Shown here: positions 18,537-27,479 of the stretch, one piece after another | How positions within the stretch are numbered: position 1 is the stretch's first letter | How the letters are laid out: each line of letters begins with the position of its first letter | NCBI RefSeq assembly: GCF_014651495.1 | Contig: NZ_BMWZ01000013.1 | Location: forward strand, 1 to 49,780 | Source: Algibacter mikhailovii | Lineage (GTDB): Bacteria; Bacteroidota; Bacteroidia; Flavobacteriales; Flavobacteriaceae | DNA length: 49,780 nt | Direction: 5' to 3' | Notes under the pieces: generated by a model | Seen by the model: the letters and a program-made list of their open reading frames with translations, nothing else | Told to the model about the DNA's origin: nothing | The model's database searches: none | Translations under genes and position numbers: made by a program

Positions 18537-18569
18537 AAAAAAGCCTCACTATAATTAGTGAAGCTTTTT
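18537..18569 (-). terminator. terminator after tRNA-Arg
   Basis: Arms 18537-18550 and 18557-18569 with one mismatch and a 6-base loop. On the minus strand it ends in a T-run, two bases after the tRNA-Arg 3' end. Confidence 0.75.
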
Positions 18570-18570
18570 G

Positions 18571-18644
18571 TGAGCCCTGAAGGATTCGAACCTTCGACCG
18601 CCTCCTTAGAAGGGAGGTGCTCTATCCAGCTGAGCTAAGAGCCC
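18571..18644 (-). tRNA. tRNA-Arg (anticodon TCT)
   Basis: A 74-base cloverleaf on the minus strand: acceptor GGGCTCT / AGGGCTC (with two G-T pairs), D arm GCTCAGCTGGATAGAGC, anticodon loop CTTCTAA (anticodon TCT), T arm GAAGG-TTCGAAT-CCTTC, discriminator A, no encoded CCA. It reads AGA codons, which are common in this AT-rich genome. Confidence 0.95.
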
Positions 18645-18674
18645 TAAAAGAAAACATTTTCGTTTTCCGGTGTG

Positions 18675-18705
18675 CAAATATAAAATTAACTATATATCTA
18701 ACCAA
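18675..18705 (-). promoter_or_regulatory. promoter of tRNA-Arg
   Basis: The minus strand has TTTTG ending at 18703, a 20-bp spacer and TATATTTG (18675-18682), then CACACC. It is the same promoter type as those at 66-95 and 18053-18082. Confidence 0.65.
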
Positions 18706-18800
18706 AAGAAATGTTTATAATTTTTATGAATTATTTTGTGTATTTATGAACTCTAACATTTTTAATACGTTAGAAAAAATAACATCATTATTTAATAGAA

Positions 18801-18829
18801 AAAAGCGTCATATAAAATATGACGCTTTT
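18801..18829 (-). terminator. terminator after Na+/sugar symporter
   Basis: A 13-bp perfect stem (18801-18813 with 18817-18829) and loop AAA, 24 bp beyond the symporter stop, with a T-run on the minus strand. Confidence 0.85.
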
Positions 18830-18853
18830 GTTTTATTATCACCGTTCTTCTTT

Positions 18854-20482
18854 CTACCAGAATAAACAATATAATACCGTTAGCAATATACATATCACAA
18901 TAGAACCGATATTAAATAATGGTGAGGTTTTAAATAACTCTTTACTTATCTCAATACCCTTAGGATCATCAGCACCCTTATTCTGCATATTACTCATTAC
19001 GATTATTATGATCATACTTAATAATGCCGTAATACCCATTTGATGCATCCATGGTTCAAATACTGGAATTGGAATAAACTTTAACGCTAATGCTATTGGT
19101 ATGGATAAAATGGCTCCCCAAATAGCTGCATTATTTGTTGTTTTCTTATAAAATAATCCAAGCATGAATACAGCCAAGATACCTGGACTTACGATACCTG
19201 TATATTCCTGAATAAATTGAAAGGCTTGGTCTATTCCTCCTAATAGTGGCGCTACAATTACTGCAATAATTAACGCAACGGCTGCAGAAATCCGACCGAC
19301 ATTTACAGTCGTTTTATCATTAGCATCCTTATTAATATATTGCTTATAAATATCCATAGTAAATATGGTGGATGTTGAATTTAACATAGACGCTAAGGAT
19401 GATACCACTGCTGCTGCTAAAGCTGCAAACGCCACCCCTTTCAATCCTGTTGGCAAAAATTGCAACAACCAAGGATATGCCTTATCTGCTTGCTCTGTAG
19501 ACGGCATGTTTAACATCCCTACTTCGCCCAAATTAGCCATTATTGAAGGATCATTAACCATAACATATGCTGCGATTCCAGGAATTACAACAATTAAAGG
19601 AATGATTAGCTTTAAAAACGCGGCCAATAATATACCTTTTTGAGATTCCTTTAATGATTTCGCAGCCAAGGTTCTTTGTATGATGTATTGATTGAACCCC
19701 CAATAGTATAAATTAGCAACCCATAAACCACCTACTAACACCCATATGCCTGGCAAGTTGATATAGTTATCATTAGATTCTTCAAGAATCATATGAAATT
19801 TTTCAGGAGCAGCCTCCCATACTTTAGAGAATCCTACTAGCACCCCTTCTCCGCCAGAGACCGTATTTAAGGCTAAATAAGTAGTTACTAAACCACCTAA
19901 AACTAAAAACACTACCTGTATAACATCCGTCCATGCTACAGCCGACAAACCTCCGTATAATGAGTATGCTGCCGCAAAAAGTGCTAAACCAATAATAGCG
20001 TACATCATATCAATACCCATTATTGTTTCAATAGCCAAACCTCCTAAATATAAAACAGAGGCCAGATTAACAAATACGTATAAGGCTAGCCAAAAAACAG
20101 CTAATATGGTCTTTAAGTTTGTAGAAAAACGTTTTTCAACAAATTCAGGTATGGTATACAATCCTTTCTCTATAAAAATAGGTAAGAAATATTTACCAAC
20201 TATAATTAGTGTTAATGCTGCCATCCATTCATAAGATGCAATTGCTATTCCTAGGGCAAATCCAGACCCAGACATCCCAATAAATTGCTCTGCCGAAATA
20301 TTGGCTGCAATTAATGAGGTACCAATGGCCCACCATGGTAAAGATTTACTAGCCAAGAAATAATCCTCAGCATTTTTTTGGTGTCCTTCTTTATCTCGGG
20401 AGACCCACAATCCTACACCTAAAATCAAAATAGCGTAAGCAACAAAGACTATATAGTCCCACATTTCAAAACCTGCTGTCAT
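18854..20482 (-). CDS. sodium/sugar symporter, probable galactose importer
   Basis: A 542-aa inner-membrane protein of the solute:sodium symporter (SSS) family with about 14 hydrophobic helices. Near the N-terminus are AEDYFLASKSLPWWAIGTSL and AANISAEQFIGMSGSGFA, which match the vSGLT/SglT sugar transporters; the second contains residues lining the sodium and sugar sites. It is divergent from a regulator-galM-galK-galT operon, so galactose is the most likely substrate, driven by the sodium gradient as expected for a marine bacterium. Length is normal for SglT (about 540). Confidence 0.9.
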   Translation of the reverse strand: MTAGFEMWDYIVFVAYAILILGVGLWVSRDKEGHQKNAEDYFLASKSLPWWAIGTSLIAANISAEQFIGMSGSGFALGIAIASYEWMAALTLIIVGKYFLPIFIEKGLYTIPEFVEKRFSTNLKTILAVFWLALYVFVNLASVLYLGGLAIETIMGIDMMYAIIGLALFAAAYSLYGGLSAVAWTDVIQVVFLVLGGLVTTYLALNTVSGGEGVLVGFSKVWEAAPEKFHMILEESNDNYINLPGIWVLVGGLWVANLYYWGFNQYIIQRTLAAKSLKESQKGILLAAFLKLIIPLIVVIPGIAAYVMVNDPSIMANLGEVGMLNMPSTEQADKAYPWLLQFLPTGLKGVAFAALAAAVVSSLASMLNSTSTIFTMDIYKQYINKDANDKTTVNVGRISAAVALIIAVIVAPLLGGIDQAFQFIQEYTGIVSPGILAVFMLGLFYKKTTNNAAIWGAILSIPIALALKFIPIPVFEPWMHQMGITALLSMIIIIVMSNMQNKGADDPKGIEISKELFKTSPLFNIGSIVICILLTVLYCLFW

Positions 20483-20516
20483 AATAAAATAATTTAGTTT
20501 AGTTAGTATTTTGACC

Positions 20517-20524
20517 CAAATATA
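20517..20524 (-). promoter_or_regulatory. -7 promoter element of the symporter gene
   Basis: The minus strand reads TATATTTG, 34 bp upstream of the symporter ATG. The nearest TTG (complement of 20553-20555) is 28 bp away, too far for the consensus, so the promoter may need an activator. Confidence 0.4.
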
Positions 20525-20573
20525 GATATTTAATATTGAAAAATGTAGCGGACAATCCCTTAAAATGTATCAG

Positions 20574-20659
20574 CTAGTAAAAAAAACCAAACTAGTAGGG
20601 TCTAGTAGGTATTTACGAATAAATATTATTACATTTGTAGCGTAGATTAGCACATTTGT
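20574..20659. promoter_or_regulatory. direct repeats, candidate operators of the galactose regulon
   Basis: Between the divergent symporter and regulator genes there are CTAGTAGG at 20592-20599 and 20602-20609 (10 bp apart), a related CTAGTAA at 20574, and ACATTTGT at 20631-20638 and 20652-20659 (21 bp apart). TACATTTG at 20630-20637 also fits the -7 promoter consensus for the regulator operon. Repeat spacings of one and two helical turns suit binding of a regulator to one face of the DNA. Confidence 0.5.
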
Positions 20660-20689
20660 TGCAAAAATTAATAGGATTGGTTTCCAAAA

Positions 20690-21682
20690 ATGATAGAAGT
20701 AAAAAAAAATATAGGAATCCCGAAATACAAGCAAATAATTAATTCTATAGAAGATGCGATTATTTCAGGTGTTTTAAAAAAAGGAAGTCAAATTCCTTCT
20801 ATCAACCATATAAAAAAGAACCACAATTTATCTAGAGATACGGTTCTAATGGCATTTAATGAACTCAAAAATAGAGGTATTATTAAATCTATTGTTGGCA
20901 AAGGTTACTTTGTAGAAAGTGAAAACATTCAAGTACAACAAAAAATATTTTTGCTTTTTGATGAATTAAACGCCTTTAAGGAGGATTTATATAATTCTTT
21001 TCTAAACAACTTAGATTCAAACATCCAAGTAGATATTTTCTTTCATCATTTCAACCATCAAACATTCGAAAAATTAATCAATGAACATGTTGGCGAGTAT
21101 AACTATTATATTATTATGCCTGCAAATTTAAAAAACACTGCTACAACTATAAACAATCTACCTTCGGACAAGGTTTACATTTTAGATCAACTTCATGATG
21201 ACCTTCAAGATTATCCAGCTATTTATCAAAATTTCAATAAATCAATCTTCAATAATTTAAATAGTGTAAAAGACCAGATAAAAAAATACGAAAAGCTTGT
21301 TTTAGTCTATTCTGAAGACAAACAGCCACATGGCATGAAAACAGGTTTTTTAAGATTTTGTCAAGAGCATAATTTCTCTTTTGACATAATAGATAATGTA
21401 AAACATAATGTTGTTGAAAAAGGAAATCTTTACATCACCCCAGAAGACAAAAGTCTTTTATGGATTATAAAAAAAATGAAAAAACAAGGGCTTATTATGA
21501 TACAAGACATTGGGATTATTTCATATAACGACACCTTACTTAAAGAAATTATTGCAGACGGTATTACAACAATTTCAACTGATTTTGACAAGATGGGGCA
21601 CCGTTTGGCCGATATGATAAAAAACAAAGAACATTTAAAAATAGAAAACCCTAATCATCTGATAATTAGGAATTCAATATAA
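20690..21682 (+). CDS. GntR-type regulator with sugar-binding-like domain
   Basis: This 330-aa regulator has an N-terminal GntR winged helix (about residues 1-75: PKYKQIINSIEDAIISGVLKK, then LSRDTVLMAFNELKNRGII and GKGYFVES). The C-terminal part (about 85-325) looks like a periplasmic-binding-protein/LacI-type sensor, ending with ISYNDTLLKEIIADGITTIS. This pairing is used by sugar regulators in Bacteroidota. It lies 17 bp before galM and divergent from the symporter, so it probably senses galactose or a derivative and controls both units. Whether it represses or activates cannot be read. Confidence 0.85.
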   Translation: MIEVKKNIGIPKYKQIINSIEDAIISGVLKKGSQIPSINHIKKNHNLSRDTVLMAFNELKNRGIIKSIVGKGYFVESENIQVQQKIFLLFDELNAFKEDLYNSFLNNLDSNIQVDIFFHHFNHQTFEKLINEHVGEYNYYIIMPANLKNTATTINNLPSDKVYILDQLHDDLQDYPAIYQNFNKSIFNNLNSVKDQIKKYEKLVLVYSEDKQPHGMKTGFLRFCQEHNFSFDIIDNVKHNVVEKGNLYITPEDKSLLWIIKKMKKQGLIMIQDIGIISYNDTLLKEIIADGITTISTDFDKMGHRLADMIKNKEHLKIENPNHLIIRNSI

Positions 21683-21699
21683 CAACAAAACTATTTACT

Positions 21700-22590
21700 G
21701 TGTACACAATTAAACATGACGAAGCATTAAACACGTTAGAAATTCAAGACTCTGAGAAAAGCCTTTATGGCAAAATTCACCTTAATGCCGGGGCGAGTTT
21801 ACAAGAACTAACCTTGAACGGAAACCCCATTATTCAAGATTTATCACCCTTAACTTATGACTCAACATATGCCTCTTCCATTTTATTCCCTTTTGCGAAT
21901 AGAATAAAAGATGGCGCGTATGAGTTCAAAGGTAAAGCCTATCAATTTGAAATAAATCAAAAAGAAGAAAACAATGCCCTTCATGGGTTAGTCTACAATA
22001 AGTCATTTAATATTGTAAAACAAGAAGCTCAACAGGACTCCGCTAGTATTGTATTAGAGTACGTTGAAGACAAAGCTTCCACTGGGTTTCCATATACCTA
22101 TAGCATTCAGGTGACATACATTTTTAAAGCAGATGCGTTACATATGGAGCTGTCAGTAAAAAACACTTCGTCCAATGATTTCCCGTTTACATTGGGATGG
22201 CACCCCTACTTTATAAGCGATAATTTACACAACAGCACCCTGAGTTTTGATTGCAATAAAAAAATAGTCATCGGTGAAAGAAATATAACAACTGGTGTTG
22301 AAGATATTAAACCAATAAAAGCATTTAAAATTGAAGACCAACAACTGGATGATTGCTGGATTTTGAATTCTGACAAAATAGTTTTTAGTACACCTAGTTA
22401 CGACTTAACCTTTGGGTCTTCTGATAATAACAACTTCGTGCAAGCCTACACCCCACCCCGTTTGAATACTATTGCTATTGAACCCACTACAGGTGTTTCT
22501 GATAGTTTTAATAACAACATTGGCCTGCAAATATTAAAGGCGAATGATACCTACAAAATAATATGGGATTTAAGTATAACTAACAAGTAA
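21700..22590 (+). CDS. galM: aldose 1-epimerase (mutarotase)
   Basis: GalM interconverts alpha and beta anomers of galactose and glucose, feeding galactokinase. The 296-aa protein has the family's FPFANRIKDGAYEF, ALHGLVYN with the catalytic His, TLGWHPYF with the second His, and IAIEPTTGVSDSFNN with the catalytic Glu. It begins at a GTG codon, 17 bp after the regulator and 5 bp before galK, which indicates a single operon. Length is within the family range. Confidence 0.92.
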   Translation: MYTIKHDEALNTLEIQDSEKSLYGKIHLNAGASLQELTLNGNPIIQDLSPLTYDSTYASSILFPFANRIKDGAYEFKGKAYQFEINQKEENNALHGLVYNKSFNIVKQEAQQDSASIVLEYVEDKASTGFPYTYSIQVTYIFKADALHMELSVKNTSSNDFPFTLGWHPYFISDNLHNSTLSFDCNKKIVIGERNITTGVEDIKPIKAFKIEDQQLDDCWILNSDKIVFSTPSYDLTFGSSDNNNFVQAYTPPRLNTIAIEPTTGVSDSFNNNIGLQILKANDTYKIIWDLSITNK

Positions 22591-22595
22591 CAAAC

Positions 22596-23744
22596 ATGAG
22601 CAAGACATTAGTTCAAGATGTAAAGAAAAAATTCATCGAAACATTCAAAACAGATCCTTTACTAATATTTTCTCCAGGTAGAATTAATATTATTGGTGAA
22701 CATACAGATTATAATGATGGTTTTGTTTTTCCAGCAGCAGTAGATAAAGGTATTGCCGCTGCTATTCAAAAAAGCGATTCTGGCAGTTGCACTGCCATTG
22801 CATTAGATTTAGATAGCACCATAGAATTTGACCTAGATAAACTGAAACCGTCTAAAGAAGGTTCATGGGAAAATTATGTATTTGGTGTGGTCGCAGAAAT
22901 TCAAAATCGCAATAAAATTGTGGGCGATTTTAACATCATATTCAAAGGTAATATTCCCGGAGGTGCAGGCATGTCATCGTCTGCAGCATTAGAAAACAGT
23001 GTTGTATTTGGTCTTAACGAACTTTTTGATTTGGGTTTATCAAAACAGGAAATGATATTAATATCTCAGAAAGCAGAGCATAATTATGTTGGGGTTAATT
23101 GTGGTATTATGGACCAATATGCAAGTATGTTTGGTGTAAAGCATACCGCCCTCCATTTAGATTGTAGAACAGTAGAATCTAAGCCTTATACAATTGATTT
23201 CAAAGATTATGAATTAATGCTTATTAACACCAATGTTAAACATAGTTTATCTGATAGTGCTTATAATGACAGACGTTCGGCTTGTGAGAGCATTTCAGAA
23301 TTACTAGGCATTAAAGCATTAAGAGATGCTACTGAAGCCGACTTAGAGGCAATAATTGACAAGGTTACACCTGCTAATTACCAAAAGGCTTTATATGTGA
23401 TTCAAGAAAACGCGAGAACAATTAAGGCAGCCCAGGCAATTGAAAATAATGATTTAGAAACACTAGGACAATTAATATATCAATCACATAATGGCTTATC
23501 AAACCAATATAAAGTAAGTTGTGATGAATTAGATTTTCTGGTAGAACAAGCTAAAAAAAACAAACACGTTTTAGGTGCCCGAATGATGGGCGGCGGTTTT
23601 GGAGGCTGTACCATAAACTTAGTTGCTAAAAAAGAAGCTAAAACCTTTTCTGAAATAGCCGCTAAAGCCTACAAAAATAAATTTGGCAAGGAATGTTCTG
23701 TGTATTTCATTGAACTTTCTCAAGGCACACACATCGTAAAATAA
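22596..23744 (+). CDS. galK: galactokinase
   Basis: GalK phosphorylates alpha-D-galactose to galactose 1-phosphate with ATP, the first committed step of the Leloir pathway. The 382-aa GHMP kinase contains the galactokinase signature GRINIIGEHTDYNDGFVFP, the ATP-binding PGGAGMSSSAALENS, CGIMDQYASMFG with the catalytic Asp, and the C-terminal GARMMGGGFGGC. Length matches the E. coli enzyme (382). It sits between galM and galT with short gaps. Confidence 0.97.
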   Translation: MSKTLVQDVKKKFIETFKTDPLLIFSPGRINIIGEHTDYNDGFVFPAAVDKGIAAAIQKSDSGSCTAIALDLDSTIEFDLDKLKPSKEGSWENYVFGVVAEIQNRNKIVGDFNIIFKGNIPGGAGMSSSAALENSVVFGLNELFDLGLSKQEMILISQKAEHNYVGVNCGIMDQYASMFGVKHTALHLDCRTVESKPYTIDFKDYELMLINTNVKHSLSDSAYNDRRSACESISELLGIKALRDATEADLEAIIDKVTPANYQKALYVIQENARTIKAAQAIENNDLETLGQLIYQSHNGLSNQYKVSCDELDFLVEQAKKNKHVLGARMMGGGFGGCTINLVAKKEAKTFSEIAAKAYKNKFGKECSVYFIELSQGTHIVK

Positions 23745-23764
23745 CAGACTTCAAAAATATAAAA

Positions 23765-24787
23765 ATGAAAAATAATGATTTACAAGATTATTCACATAAG
23801 CGTTACAACATTCTTACAGGTGAATGGGTTTTAGTTTCTCCTCATAGAGCTAAAAGACCTTGGCAAGGTCAAAATGAAGCTGTAAATAATGAAAAGCGTC
23901 CATCCTATGATGAAACATGTTATTTGTGTGCTGGTAATACAAGAATTAATGGTGAAATAAACCCCAAGTATGAAGATGTGTTTGTTTTTACAAATGACTT
24001 TGCCGCTTTACAAAGTGATTCACCTACATTCAATGTTAATGACGGTTTATTAGTTGCTGAGAGTGAAACCGGTATTTGTAAAGTCATTTGCTTTAGTCCA
24101 GACCATTCAAAAAGTTTAGCAGATATGTCTCCTGCTGAAATACAAAAAGTAGCTTATGCATGGCAAAGAGAATTTAAAGAATTAGCTGATAATCCAAAAA
24201 TAAACTACGTTCAAATATTTGAAAACAAAGGTGCTGTGATGGGCTGTAGTAACCCACATCCTCATGGACAAATATGGAGTCAATCAACCTTACCCAATGA
24301 GGTTGACAAGAAAAATACTCAGCAATTAAATTATTTCAATAAGAATAATAGCAGTCTTCTTGGAGACTACTTATCCCAAGAATTAGAGAAACAAGAACGT
24401 ATTATTTTTGAAAATGAGGGCTTTGTAGTACTTATTCCATTTTGGGCGGTTTGGCCTTTTGAAGCCATGATTGTGCCCAAAAGACAGATGTCTAATATTT
24501 TAGATATGAATGACGCTGAAACCTTGCAATATGGAGAAGCTATTTCGGTAATTACTAAGGCATATGATAAGTTATTTAATACGTCATTCCCATATTCAGC
24601 TGGTATACATCAAGCGCCTACTGATGGGAATGAAAACCAACATTGGCACTGGCATATGAGTTTCTATCCACCACTTTTAAGAAGTGCAACCGTTAAGAAG
24701 TTCATGGTTGGTTATGAAATGTTTGGTTCGCCTCAACGCGATATTACAGCTGAAACTGCTGTAAAAATGCTTAGGGATCTTCTTTAG
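23765..24787 (+). CDS. galT: galactose-1-phosphate uridylyltransferase
   Basis: GalT swaps UMP between UDP-glucose and galactose 1-phosphate. The 340-aa HIT-superfamily enzyme has a zinc-site CYLCAGN near residue 57, the active-site NPHPHGQIW with the uridylylated His, and HWHWHMSFYPP near the C-terminus. It is the last gene of the regulator-galM-galK-galT operon and is followed by a clear terminator. No galE is present in the window. Confidence 0.96.
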   Translation: MKNNDLQDYSHKRYNILTGEWVLVSPHRAKRPWQGQNEAVNNEKRPSYDETCYLCAGNTRINGEINPKYEDVFVFTNDFAALQSDSPTFNVNDGLLVAESETGICKVICFSPDHSKSLADMSPAEIQKVAYAWQREFKELADNPKINYVQIFENKGAVMGCSNPHPHGQIWSQSTLPNEVDKKNTQQLNYFNKNNSSLLGDYLSQELEKQERIIFENEGFVVLIPFWAVWPFEAMIVPKRQMSNILDMNDAETLQYGEAISVITKAYDKLFNTSFPYSAGIHQAPTDGNENQHWHWHMSFYPPLLRSATVKKFMVGYEMFGSPQRDITAETAVKMLRDLL

Positions 24788-24815
24788 CCATTTAGCATTT
24801 TAACTGGTAACGTTT

Positions 24816-24847
24816 AAACCTGATAAGCCTAAAATCTTATCAGGTTT
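24816..24847 (+). terminator. terminator after the gal operon
   Basis: A 12-bp perfect stem (24816-24827 with 24836-24847), 8-base loop and T-run, 28 bp after the galT stop. Confidence 0.9.
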
Positions 24848-24930
24848 TTTATAGCCCGCTGTTAAAGTATCCTAAATAATACAATTAGAATATAAAAAAA
24901 ACTTTAATTTGAGTAACATTAGCAAGCCAA

Positions 24931-25665
24931 ATGAAGTATTTGATATTCTTTCTTTTACCACTTACTGCTTTCGCTCAAGAAATATCGGGTAAAGTTTATG
25001 ACAGTGAATCCACTGTAAAAGGGATAGATGTATATAACATCAGCCAGAAAACCATTGCATATACCGATGGCGAAGGTAATTTCACAATTTATGCTGCTGT
25101 TGGTGATACCCTTTCCTTTAATTCTACATTTCATAATCCAAAAATAATAACGCTTACTAAGGAGGATTTTGAAGACACCCTGATTGTTGAACTCATTAAA
25201 ACAGTAAATAAACTCAAAGAGATCTTATTAGAAAATAATATCGACCCTAATGATTTCAATGCGGTAAAACAAGAGGAAAGCATTGATAAAACTATCACTG
25301 AAGACTCCAAAGTAAACCCTCATCTGTACAGCACTTCATCGCAGTACGGTTTTGACATTGTTAGAATTGTTGGCATGGTTAGTAAACTAATTAAAGGAAA
25401 AAAAACCAAGCCCTCTCCAGTGCAATTGCTAAATGCCGCGAGTCTAGATTCTTTATTCAAAAATGACGAATTCTTTAACCAAAACTTATTAATTCATGAT
25501 TTAAAAATTCCGAAGTCACAGCAACAGTTGTTTTTTGATTATTGCGAATCCAGTCAAATCAATAAAGAACTAACTGAAAAAGAAAACAAATTAGAACTTC
25601 TAGAGGAATTAGTAATTCTAAGTGAGGAACATCAAAAGGTCATGCAATTTTCAGACGAAGATTAA
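24931..25665 (+). CDS. exported CarboxypepD_reg-like domain protein
   Basis: A 244-aa protein with a short signal peptide (MKYLIFFLLPLTAFAQE) followed by a carboxypeptidase-regulatory-like beta-sandwich (about residues 18-95: ISGKVYDSESTVKGIDVYN, YTDGEGNFTI, GDTLSFN). This module is common at the N-terminus of SusC/TonB-dependent receptors but here stands without a barrel. The C-terminal half is helical and charged. It is probably periplasmic or outer-membrane associated. The function is unknown. Confidence 0.75.
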   Translation: MKYLIFFLLPLTAFAQEISGKVYDSESTVKGIDVYNISQKTIAYTDGEGNFTIYAAVGDTLSFNSTFHNPKIITLTKEDFEDTLIVELIKTVNKLKEILLENNIDPNDFNAVKQEESIDKTITEDSKVNPHLYSTSSQYGFDIVRIVGMVSKLIKGKKTKPSPVQLLNAASLDSLFKNDEFFNQNLLIHDLKIPKSQQQLFFDYCESSQINKELTEKENKLELLEELVILSEEHQKVMQFSDED

Positions 25666-25752
25666 TCTATAATTTTCAATTAATTCCCACTTAATATACT
25701 AAATGATAGTTTCAAAAGTTATATTTTAGCCTATTATTATCAGTACTTTCGA

Positions 25753-27342
25753 ATGACACGTTATTTATACTTTATAATTTCATTTTGTTTTTTAATACTT
25801 TGGAGCTCCTGTAGAAAAGACTTTGAGTTTTCGCCTTCTACTGGAAATCTACAATTTTCAAAAGACACGGTTTATCTCGATACCGTTTTCACAAATATAG
25901 GTTCAAGTACTTACAATCTTAAAGTCTATAACCGCAGTGAAAATGATATTTCAATTCCCTCTGTAAGATTAGCTTTAGGTGAAAGCTCAAATTACAGATT
26001 AAGCGTTGATGGTATTACTGGAAAATCATTTACAAATATTGAAATATTGGCAAAAGATAGCTTATTCGTATTTGTAGAATCCACCATTGATATAAATAAT
26101 TTTCCTAATCCGGATAATGAGTATTTGTATACTGATCAAATTGAATTTGATGCTGGAGATAAACTTCAAAAAGTTGATTTAGTGACCTTGGTCAAAGATG
26201 CCGTTTTTATCTACCCAGAACGAGATGAAGCCACTAAGGTTATTGAGACCTTAACTATAACAATAGACGGTGAAACGTTTGAAACCGATCTCCAAGGACG
26301 GGAATTATTATCAGATGAACTCACATTTACAAACGAAAAACCGTATGTCATCTATGGTTATGCGGCCGTGCCAGAAAATAAAGTTTTAAAAATTGATCCT
26401 GGTGCCCGATTACACTTTCATGAAGATTCTGGACTTATCGTTTTTCCAAATGCATCCATTCAAGTTAATGGCGCCTACAGCAATGACCAAGAGCTACTAG
26501 AAAATGAAGTGATCTTTGAAGGTGATAGACTGGAGCCGTTATTTTCAGATATTCCAGGGCAATGGGGCACTATTTGGTTGTTTGAAGGCAGCCTGAACAA
26601 TACCATCAATTATGCAACTATAAAAAATGCAACTATTGGTATTCTTAGTGACGGTAATCCTGATGGTTCTAATAATATTATCACGAATACTTCTTCTGAC
26701 AAATTAAGCATTAGCAATACCCAAATATATAATTCTGCAAGTTTTGGCATCTTAGGTAGAAACACATCAATAGAAGGTGAAAACTTAGTCATTAATAATT
26801 CGGGATTAGCTTCATTTGCAGGAACTTTAGGTGGTAAATATAACCTAACACATAGTACCATTGCCAATTATTGGAATACAGGATTTAGACAGATACCGGC
26901 ATTATTAATCAATAATTTTATTATTGATGAAGATGACAATGCGATAATTGCAGAATTAGCTGAGGCTAATTTTAACAACTGTATTATTTATGGCAATGAA
27001 AATACGGAGTTTTTACTAGATGAAATTGAAGAAGAAACTGTCGAATTTAATTTTAAATTTACTAATTGCTTAATTAAATTTGATGACACCCGAGATGAAT
27101 TTGTAGGTCCTAATTACGATTTTGAGAACTCGAGTCTTTATGAGAATATTATTTTTAATGAAGAACCTGATTTTAAAAATACCGATTTAAATCAACTTGA
27201 GGTTGGTCCTGAATCTGCAGGAATAAATCAAGGAAATGAGGAGTTTGCCGCGCAAGTCCCTGTAGATATTTTAAATACCAATAGAATAGATTCACCTGAT
27301 ATTGGAGCTTACCAACATGTTACTTTTCCCGAAAAGGAATAA
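25753..27342 (+). CDS. surface lipoprotein, probable beta-helix
   Basis: I do not recognise a named function. The 529-aa protein has a lipoprotein signal with FLILWSSC, Cys20 lipidated. Residues about 35-150 look like an immunoglobulin-like or choice-of-anchor sandwich (DTVFTNIGSSTYNLKVYN). The following part contains repeating short strands rich in N, I and S (INYATIKNATIGILSDG, SISNTQIYNSASFGILGR), the look of a right-handed parallel beta-helix. The C-terminal segment ends ADSPDIGAYQH-like (RIDSPDIGAYQHV), a motif frequent at the end of such helices. It is probably exposed on the cell surface. Confidence 0.7.
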   Translation: MTRYLYFIISFCFLILWSSCRKDFEFSPSTGNLQFSKDTVYLDTVFTNIGSSTYNLKVYNRSENDISIPSVRLALGESSNYRLSVDGITGKSFTNIEILAKDSLFVFVESTIDINNFPNPDNEYLYTDQIEFDAGDKLQKVDLVTLVKDAVFIYPERDEATKVIETLTITIDGETFETDLQGRELLSDELTFTNEKPYVIYGYAAVPENKVLKIDPGARLHFHEDSGLIVFPNASIQVNGAYSNDQELLENEVIFEGDRLEPLFSDIPGQWGTIWLFEGSLNNTINYATIKNATIGILSDGNPDGSNNIITNTSSDKLSISNTQIYNSASFGILGRNTSIEGENLVINNSGLASFAGTLGGKYNLTHSTIANYWNTGFRQIPALLINNFIIDEDDNAIIAELAEANFNNCIIYGNENTEFLLDEIEEETVEFNFKFTNCLIKFDDTRDEFVGPNYDFENSSLYENIIFNEEPDFKNTDLNQLEVGPESAGINQGNEEFAAQVPVDILNTNRIDSPDIGAYQHVTFPEKE

Positions 27343-27479
27343 GGCTTCATTTCTCAAAAAGTTGTATTAAAACAATAGACCATCTTTATACTTCAATAAT
27401 TCCAAATTAGTCTTATTTTTGTCGAAATTTTTGTTTTATATTTTTTTAGCCTAGAGGTTTTTACACTTCTAAAACTTAT

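Noticed and set aside
18617-18865. Plus-strand frame of 82 codons across tRNA-Arg and the symporter terminator
   Set aside because: It overlaps a tRNA and a terminator on the other strand and has no protein-like conservation features.
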